Assembly: GCF_900109195.1 (NCBI RefSeq)
Contig: NZ_FNZG01000001.1
Span: forward strand, 372,001-436,000
Reading direction: 5' to 3'
Source: Pseudooceanicola nitratireducens
GTDB taxonomy: Bacteria; Pseudomonadota; Alphaproteobacteria; Rhodobacterales; Rhodobacteraceae
DNA length: 64,000 nt
Position numbers and translations under genes: made by a program. How positions within the stretch are numbered: position 1 is the first letter of the stretch; each line of letters opens with the position of its first letter. Positions 57,883 to 64,000 of this stretch are shown here, in pieces. The notes beneath the pieces were generated by a model. That model was not told where the DNA came from. It saw nothing but the letters and a program-made list of their open reading frames with translations, and did not search any database.

Positions 57883-58895
57883 ACGCCGGGGCCGAGGGGG
57901 CAAGCAGGTCGCGCCTGGCGCGGGGGCTCATCCTGACGCTGCCGCTCCTGTTCTTCGCCCTGGCGGCGCTCTGGCTCTGGCCGGGCGGCGGGATGGAGAG
58001 GATCGGGACCTGGGCCGCGCAAGGCCAGCGCGAGGCGCAAAGCGCCCTGGCCCGCACCCTGCGCGCCCTGCGGCAGGGCGAGGCCGGGGCGCTGGCGGGG
58101 CTGATGGGCCTGTGTTTCCTTTACGGGGTCTTCCATGCCGCCGGGCCGGGCCACGGCAAGGTGCTGATCGGCGGCTACGGCCTGGGCCGCCGGGTGGCGG
58201 CGCTGCGGCTGGCGGGGCTGGCGCTGGCCTCGTCCCTGGCGCAATCGGCGACGGCGGTGCTGCTGGTGTTGGCGGGGATCGGCGTGATCGGCTGGACCCG
58301 GACCCAGGTGACGGGCCTGGCGGACGGGGTGCTGAACCTGGCGTCCTATGGGGCGATTGCGCTGGTCGGTCTGTGGCTGGTGTTACGCGGGTTGCGGCAT
58401 CTGTGGCGGACGGGGACTGGTGGTTCTGGGCATGCCGATCCGCATGACCATCCTCACCACGACCACGACCACGCGCACCACCACCACGACCACCACCATC
58501 ACCACGACCACGGCCCAGACTGCGGCTGCACGCACGCCCATGGCCCCAGCCCGGAACAGGCGGCCCGGGTCCACAGCCTGCGCGATGCGCTGATGCTGAT
58601 CGGGGCCATCGCCATCCGGCCCTGTACCGGCGCGCTGTTCCTGCTGATCATCGCCTGGCGGATGGACCTTCTGGCGGCAGGCATCGGCGGGGCCTTTGCC
58701 ATGGGGCTGGGCACGGCGACGATCACTGTGGCGGCGGCCCTGGCCTCGGTCTGGGTGCGGGCGTCATCGCTGGACCGGATCCGCGCGGCGCTGCCCGACC
58801 CGCGCCTGGCCGCCCGCGCGGCGGCCCTGACGGAACTGGGCGCAGGCCTTCTGATCGCGCTTGTGGCCCTGTCGCTGCTGACCCGCGCGCTCTGA
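57864..58895 (+). CDS. RcnA/NiCoT-like nickel/cobalt transporter with His-rich loop
   Basis: A 343-residue inner-membrane protein with about six helices. [26 protein letters not shown] matches the HxxxGPGHGK-type motif of RcnA-like proteins. A cytoplasmic loop at about residues 188-228 has more than 20 histidines and acidic residues ([20 protein letters not shown] and onward) followed by CGC. The C-terminal half has [11 protein letters not shown] and [12 protein letters not shown]. The RcnA family exports Ni/Co. Direction of transport here is not certain, but the Asp/His loop supports metal handling. Overlaps the DUF1007 gene. Confidence 0.85.
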   Translation: MRAEKLNAGAEGASRSRLARGLILTLPLLFFALAALWLWPGGGMERIGTWAAQGQREAQSALARTLRALRQGEAGALAGLMGLCFLYGVFHAAGPGHGKVLIGGYGLGRRVAALRLAGLALASSLAQSATAVLLVLAGIGVIGWTRTQVTGLADGVLNLASYGAIALVGLWLVLRGLRHLWRTGTGGSGHADPHDHPHHDHDHAHHHHDHHHHHDHGPDCGCTHAHGPSPEQAARVHSLRDALMLIGAIAIRPCTGALFLLIIAWRMDLLAAGIGGAFAMGLGTATITVAAALASVWVRASSLDRIRAALPDPRLAARAAALTELGAGLLIALVALSLLTRAL

Positions 58896-59096
58896 TTTGT
58901 CTGACTGCGCGATGGTCCACCGGATGGATCGGAACGACGGGCAAACGATTGACTGCGTGACCGCCCCTGCGATGCGCCCCGCCAATGGCCCCTGCGCTGC
59001 GCCGGAACCTCCCGCAACGACGTGCTTGCCGGGCCAGCGCCGGGCGGAACGGACCACCGGACTTGCCCGGACACTTTGGCAATCGTATGGGGGGAT

Positions 59097-60461
59097 ATGA
59101 CGAATTTCCGCGCATATCTGCCTCATATCCGGGCATTGCTGACATTGGGCCTGCCCCTGATCGGCAGTCACGTGGCGCAATTTGCCATTACCCTAACCGA
59201 TACGATCATGCTGGGCTGGTACGATGTCACCGCCCTGGCGGCCCAGGTCCTGGCGGGCGGGTTCTTCTTTATCATCTTCATCACCGGGTCGGGCTTTGCC
59301 TGGGCCGTGACGCCCCTGGTGGCCGAGGCCGAGGCGCGCGGAGACACCACCCAGGCACGTCGCGCCACGCGCATGGCGCTTTGGCTGGTCGGGCTTTACA
59401 CCGTCGTGATGCTGCCGCTGATGTATTTCTCGCAGGCGATCTTCCTGGCCATTGGCCAGACCGAAGAGGTGGCGCGGCAGGCCGGCCTCTACCTGGCGAT
59501 CGCGGGGCTGGGCCTGCTGCCCGCCAATATCGTCATGGTGTTCAAAAGCTTCCTGTCCGCATTGGAGCGCACGCGCATCATCCTGTGGGTGACGCTGGCG
59601 GCGGTGGTGGCCAATGCGGGGATGAACTATTTGCTGATCTTCGGCCACCTGGGCCTGCCCGAGATGGGGATCCGCGGGGCCGCCGTGGCCTCGGTCGGGA
59701 CGCAGATCGTCTCGGCCCTGCTGATGATCGCCTATATCCAGCGCCGCCTGCCGGAACACACGATGTTCCAGCGCTTCTGGCGCCCCGATTGGGAGGCTTT
59801 CGGCCGCGTCTTTGCCCTGGGCGTGCCGATCGGTCTAACCACCCTGGCCGAGGTCGGGCTGTTCAGCGGATCCTCGGTCATGATGGGCTGGCTGGGGGAA
59901 ATCCCGCTGGCGGCGCATGGCATTGCACTGCAGATCACCTCTCTGACCTTCATGGTGCATATCGGCCTGTCCAATGCGGCGACGGTGCGTGCCGGCCGGG
60001 CCATGGGCGCACGCGACTGGGACAGCCTGCGCGACGGAGGGCTGGCGGCCTTCGCCCTGTCGCTGGTGGCCGTGGTGGTGACGATTGTTGTGCTGCTGAC
60101 CCTGCCGGGGCCGCTGATCGGGCTGTTCCTGGACCCCGCCGACCCCGAGCGCGGCGCGGTGATCGCCCTGGGCATCGGCATGCTGGCGGCGGCGGCGCTG
60201 TTCCAGCTGGTCGATGCGGCGCAGGTCATGGCCGTGGGCATCCTGCGCGGCGTGCAGGAGACGCGTGTGCCGATGGTGATCGCCACCATCAGCTACTGGG
60301 CGATCGGCATGCCGGTGGCCTATCTTCTGGGCTTTCCCCTGGGCCTGAACGGCGTAGGCGTCTGGCTGGGTCTGGCCACGGGGCTGGCCTGTGCGGCGCT
60401 GGCGCTGAACTGGCTGTTCTGGCGGCGCACCTATCCGCGCCTGCGGGCCAGCGGGTGCTGA
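59097..60461 (+). CDS. MATE-family multidrug efflux protein
   Basis: A 454-residue transporter with twelve predicted helices in two halves. LGLPLIGSHVAQFAITLTDTIMLG at the start and FALGVPIGLTTLAEVGLFSGSSVMMG at the second half are the MatE repeats. It exports cationic drugs by Na+ or H+ antiport. ATG 59097 is chosen after a GGGGGAT ribosome site; the in-frame upstream ATG adds an unconserved stretch. It stands alone. Confidence 0.9.
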   Translation: MTNFRAYLPHIRALLTLGLPLIGSHVAQFAITLTDTIMLGWYDVTALAAQVLAGGFFFIIFITGSGFAWAVTPLVAEAEARGDTTQARRATRMALWLVGLYTVVMLPLMYFSQAIFLAIGQTEEVARQAGLYLAIAGLGLLPANIVMVFKSFLSALERTRIILWVTLAAVVANAGMNYLLIFGHLGLPEMGIRGAAVASVGTQIVSALLMIAYIQRRLPEHTMFQRFWRPDWEAFGRVFALGVPIGLTTLAEVGLFSGSSVMMGWLGEIPLAAHGIALQITSLTFMVHIGLSNAATVRAGRAMGARDWDSLRDGGLAAFALSLVAVVVTIVVLLTLPGPLIGLFLDPADPERGAVIALGIGMLAAAALFQLVDAAQVMAVGILRGVQETRVPMVIATISYWAIGMPVAYLLGFPLGLNGVGVWLGLATGLACAALALNWLFWRRTYPRLRASGC

Positions 60462-60650
60462 GCCCCTTCGGGACGTTTTTGAGGGACGTTTTATGGGGTG
60501 GTCCGGGGGGCGTCGTTTCAGCGGTTCCGGTCGGGATGCCCTACACCGCCTTCCTTTGAAGGGCGCGGGCGCACCGTCCGTCGCTTTTGAAATCGTCGAA
60601 ACTCCCCCGACCCGTTCAGGATCCGCCGGTCATCGCCCGGCGGTCCCGCC

Positions 60651-61064
60651 TCAGGCCATACCGCGCGCCTTCAGCACGCGGTCAGCCTTTTTCCGCACCA
60701 GAACGGAGCGCAGGTCATGCATGGCCAGCAGAAGGTGATCGGTCACCAGGTCCAGATCGTCATCCGCCGCCTTGGACTGCGCCCAATGGGTGGTCTGGTT
60801 CAGCGTGTCGACGGTGCGCAGGATGTCGTCCACCTCGCGGGCGGCCTGAACCTCGGCCCGGTCGGCCATCCAGTTGCGGATCGCCTCAAGCTCTTCCGGG
60901 GTCAGCTCTCTTTCGCCGTGGGGCTTGATCTCGCCGTTGCGGGTGTTCGCGACGGCGATCTGTTCCAGCTCGATCCGGCGGGCACGGTCGGCGGTCAGCA
61001 CCTTGAAGACAAAGGCCCCGTTGTCGCGGACGCGGAAGTAATACGGGGGGAGTTCGGTGGACAT
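60651..61064 (-). CDS. Conserved hypothetical protein
   Basis: A 137-residue soluble protein: a first part like a small beta fold (LPPYYFRVRDNGAFVFKVLTADRARRIELEQIAVANTRNG), then an alpha-helical part (LTPEELEAIRNWMADRAEVQAAREVDDILRTVDTLN) ending basic (SVLVRKKADRVLKARG). I recognise no family. Frame length, codon use and clean ATG support it as real. Not in an operon. Confidence 0.7.
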   Translation of the reverse strand: MSTELPPYYFRVRDNGAFVFKVLTADRARRIELEQIAVANTRNGEIKPHGERELTPEELEAIRNWMADRAEVQAAREVDDILRTVDTLNQTTHWAQSKAADDDLDLVTDHLLLAMHDLRSVLVRKKADRVLKARGMA

Positions 61065-61174
61065 TCTGCTCTCCTGCTGTTCGCGCGGACCATAAGGCCG
61101 GGGAACGGGGCGCTCAAGAGGCGGCGAGGTTGAGGTTGATCAGGGCTATCGACCAGGCCTAGGACATAGGTCCC

Positions 61175-61360
61175 GCCCGGCGGTACGCCGGGCAGCGCCC
61201 GTTGCCCGGCAAGCGATTGCATGCAACCGCTAAAAGGGGCCCGCCCCCGTCGCACCAAAGGTGCGCCGAAATCTTCAGGCACGCCTCTGGCGTGACGGCG
61301 GCGCTATGCGCCCCCGGGGCTCCGCCCGTGATCAGGCGAAATCGTCCACTGGACGATTTC
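61175..61360. repeat. Mosaic of short-loop perfect hairpins
   Basis: Five dyads in 186 bp. They are GCCCGGCG-GTA-CGCCGGGC (61175-61193), an overlapping GCCGGGC/GCCCGGC pair (61187-61210) that competes with it, CGCACC-AAA-GGTGCG (61251-61265), CACGCC-TCT-GGCGTG (61280-61294) and GAAATCGTCC-ACT-GGACGATTTC (61338-61360). Four have exact 3-nt loops. It looks like a dispersed intergenic element rather than a terminator. Confidence 0.75.
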
Positions 61361-61446
61361 CGGGAAGCCTGCTCACCCCCGCGGGACGGCGCTGCCCTTG
61401 AGCATGGGATCGAACCGTTCTGGGCACCACAATCAGTCACCCCAAA

Positions 61447-61478
61447 CAAAAACGCGCGGGCCAAAGGGACCCGCGCGT
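61447..61478 (-). terminator. Terminator after the aspartate aminotransferase gene
   Basis: On the minus strand ACGCGCGGG pairs with CCCGCGCGT around a 9-nt loop, followed by TTTTTG. It lies 24 bp beyond the stop. Confidence 0.85.
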
Positions 61479-61501
61479 CAAATCCTAAATTCACACCTGT
61501 C

Positions 61502-62740
<1,239 letters not shown>

Positions 62741-62786
62741 TCATAGAAGCAAAGCAACCGGCCCTCAAGCGGGATCGGCGGAGGAT

Positions 62787-63188
62787 ATGATGACGGACGA
62801 GAACACCAACGGCTGGTACGACGCCGACAGCGCCACATTCGGCGATCGCCTGGCCGCGGGCCGCGAGGCGGCGGGCATGACCCAGGGCCAGCTGGCCAAG
62901 CGCCTGGGCGTGAAGGTCGCCACCCTGCGCGGCTGGGAAAACGACCTGTCCGAACCGCGGGCGAACCGGCTGTCGATGCTGTCGGGGCTTCTGGGCGTGT
63001 CGCTGCCCTGGCTCTTGACGGGCCAGGGCGAAGGTGTACAGGCCCCCGGTGAGGCCGGCGAACTGCCGCAGGACATCACCGCGCTTCTGGCCGAGCTGCG
63101 CGACCTCCGCGCCGATCTTGACGCCAAGGCCGACCGCCTGGGCATCCTGGAAAAACGCCTGCGGGCAAAACTGAAAGAGGACGTCTGA
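62787..63188 (+). CDS. XRE-family small regulator with coiled-coil tail
   Basis: A 133-residue protein. An N-terminal XRE helix-turn-helix (FGDRLAAGREAAGMTQGQLAKRLGVKVATLRGWEND, about residues 18-53) is followed by a linker and an acidic/basic coiled coil (LLAELRDLRADLDAKADRLGILEKRLR). Target genes are unknown. The ATG 62787 (second ATG 62790) follows GGAGG. It precedes sdhE by 3 bp, so the two are co-transcribed. Confidence 0.85.
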   Translation: MMTDENTNGWYDADSATFGDRLAAGREAAGMTQGQLAKRLGVKVATLRGWENDLSEPRANRLSMLSGLLGVSLPWLLTGQGEGVQAPGEAGELPQDITALLAELRDLRADLDAKADRLGILEKRLRAKLKEDV

Positions 63189-63191
63189 CCC

Positions 63192-63476
63192 ATGACACCC
63201 GAACCGCGCGAGACCCGTCTGAAACGTATGCTGATGCGGTCTATGCGGCGCGGGATCAAGGAAATGGACATCCTGATGATGCGCTTTGCCGAGGCGCACC
63301 TGGACACGCTGAGCGACGAGGACCTGGATCTGTATGACCAGGTCCTGTCGGAGAACGACCAGGATCTGTACCAATGGGTGACGGGCCAGGTTCCGGCCCC
63401 CGCCCCCTTTGCCCCGCTGATCGACCGGATCGCGGCGGCGGCCAAGGACGACCCAGTGTCGCGCCGGCCCGTCTAA
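63192..63476 (+). CDS. sdhE: FAD assembly factor SdhE
   Basis: A 94-residue protein that attaches FAD to succinate dehydrogenase. The hallmark RGIKEMD (RGxxExD, about residues 20-26) and the DEDLDLYDQVL/DQDLYQW blocks are clear. The C-terminal extension (PAPAPFAPLIDRI) is longer than in E. coli. ATG 63192, 3 bp after the XRE gene. Other sdh genes are not in the window. Confidence 0.94.
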   Translation: MTPEPRETRLKRMLMRSMRRGIKEMDILMMRFAEAHLDTLSDEDLDLYDQVLSENDQDLYQWVTGQVPAPAPFAPLIDRIAAAAKDDPVSRRPV

Positions 63477-63633
63477 TTACGCTGTGGTGCGGTCTGGCGG
63501 TTGATCCGCAGGGCGCACCGGATCCGAAGGCCGGTTTCGCGGCGGGGATGCTTTTCCTCTGCCGCTTAACGGTTTTTTCGGCTTTTGCGGTCACTCTGAT
63601 CCCGAGCAGAAGCGACGGAACGGAAGACGACCC

Positions 63634-64000
63634 ATGTCCATGCACGACCCAACCCCTCTCCCTGCGGGAGAGCAGGCCTTTCTGGCCTCATACCTCGACG
63701 CCCTTTCCCTGGTGGAACGGCTGCACCGGCTTCTTCTGGATGTCATCAAGGATGAATTCGAACGCACCGGCGTTCTGGAAGTGAACGCCGTTCAGGCGCT
63801 GCTGCTGTTCAACATCGGCGAGAACGAGGTAACGGCAGGCGAGCTGAAGTCGCGCGGCTACTACCAGGGCTCCAACGTCAGCTATAATCTGAAAAAATTG
63901 GTTGAAATGGGCTATATGCACCATCAGCGGTGCGAGATTGACCGCCGGTCGGTCCGGGTGCGCCTGACCCCCAAGGGGCGCGAGGTCCGCGACACCGTTG
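63634..64000 (+). CDS. MarR-family winged-helix regulator, LdtR-like (partial, 3' end outside window)
   Basis: 122 codons are visible before the window ends. The winged helix reads EVNAVQALLLFNIGENEVTAGELKSRGYYQGSNVSYNLKKLVEMGYM, and the wing follows (HHQRCEIDRRSVRVRLTPKGREV). The GYYQGSNVSYNLKKLV block resembles LdtR of Rhizobiales, which controls L,D-transpeptidase and stress genes. ATG 63634. Rest of the gene is missing. Confidence 0.8.
   Translation, partial: MSMHDPTPLPAGEQAFLASYLDALSLVERLHRLLLDVIKDEFERTGVLEVNAVQALLLFNIGENEVTAGELKSRGYYQGSNVSYNLKKLVEMGYMHHQRCEIDRRSVRVRLTPKGREVRDTV

Larger units (their letters stand above)
61065..61501. other. Hairpin-rich intergenic repeat region, no gene recognised
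   Basis: 437 bp between the conserved hypothetical gene and the 3' end of the aminotransferase gene. It holds the hairpin mosaic at 61175-61360 and the aminotransferase terminator. A tRNA-like phrase near 61410-61433 does not fold into a tRNA. Confidence 0.6.

Noticed and set aside
58346-58593. Frames full of Thr in the His-rich loop region
   Set aside because: They are shifted readings of the CAC/CAT repeats in the Ni/Co transporter gene.
61405-61440. tRNA-like 3' end (TTCTGGGCACCA) in the gap before the aminotransferase gene
   Set aside because: No T-arm stem pairs correctly and no matching acceptor 5' strand (GCCCAGA) lies 60-90 nt upstream, so it is not a tRNA gene.

Overview
This window looks like chromosome from a marine-type alphaproteobacterium of the Rhodobacterales (Roseobacter/Rhodobacter group). 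The DNA is GC-rich with strong G/C preference at third codon positions. It carries several lineage-typical markers: a PccR-type regulator with propionyl-CoA carboxylase and methylmalonyl-CoA mutase genes, a short prolyl-tRNA synthetase next to a single-permease Lol transporter, a VPLPA-CTERM protein, a DddL-like DMSP lyase, and an AI-2E/Hda/PPK1 gene run. I see no prophage, insertion sequence, CRISPR array, rRNA or confident tRNA. The content is mostly housekeeping and metabolic genes.

Layout. 1-2.1 kb: the edge of a capsule-export locus (KpsE-like, cut by the window edge, and KpsT). 2.3-5.2 kb: an ArsR-regulated metal permease, divergent from a uracil-DNA glycosylase/SseB pair. 5.3-11 kb: two SLC13/TrkA_C anion transporters flanking YmdB and an AT-richer orphan PD-(D/E)XK-like gene. 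11-16.5 kb: MarC, YebC, a LysG/LysE exporter pair, a DMT transporter and a hemerythrin-like protein. 16.5-20.9 kb: repeats, DMSP lyase, SDR reductase, glycerol kinase and a YdcH-like protein.

20.8-32.8 kb is the propionyl-CoA block. It holds pccR, an MFS exporter, pccB, five small genes, pccA, a DUF4174 gene and mcm. TTTGCAAA-type palindromes lie before pccR and pccB, and a TTTGCATGCAAA palindrome lies before pccA. Together these genes convert propionyl-CoA to succinyl-CoA. Propionyl-CoA could come from odd-chain fatty acids or from DMSP/acrylate breakdown, which would give the DMSP lyase a metabolic link to this block (inference).

33-41.5 kb: exopolyphosphatase, several small genes, PPK1, Hda and an AI-2E family protein. 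41.9-47.3 kb: proS, VPLPA-CTERM protein, serine hydrolase, lolE-like and lolD. 47.8-50.1 kb: TadG/TadE-like proteins and DoxX. 50.2-55 kb: parE, DUF2461, alpha/beta hydrolase and PPK2. 55.1-55.9 kb: a yybP-ykoY-type manganese riboswitch and mntP. 56-60.5 kb: a secreted cyclase-family protein, a DUF1007/RcnA-like Ni/Co pair and a MATE exporter. 60.6-64 kb: a small conserved protein, a hairpin-rich intergenic repeat, aspartate aminotransferase, an XRE regulator, SdhE and a MarR-type regulator cut by the window end.

The points most worth follow-up are the pcc regulatory sites and the unknown small genes between pccB and pccA, the mntP riboswitch, the orphan nuclease-like gene at 8.3-9.2 kb, and the intergenic hairpin and repeat clusters near 16.5-17.8 kb and 61.2-61.4 kb. 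I did not find a clearly new multi-gene system.
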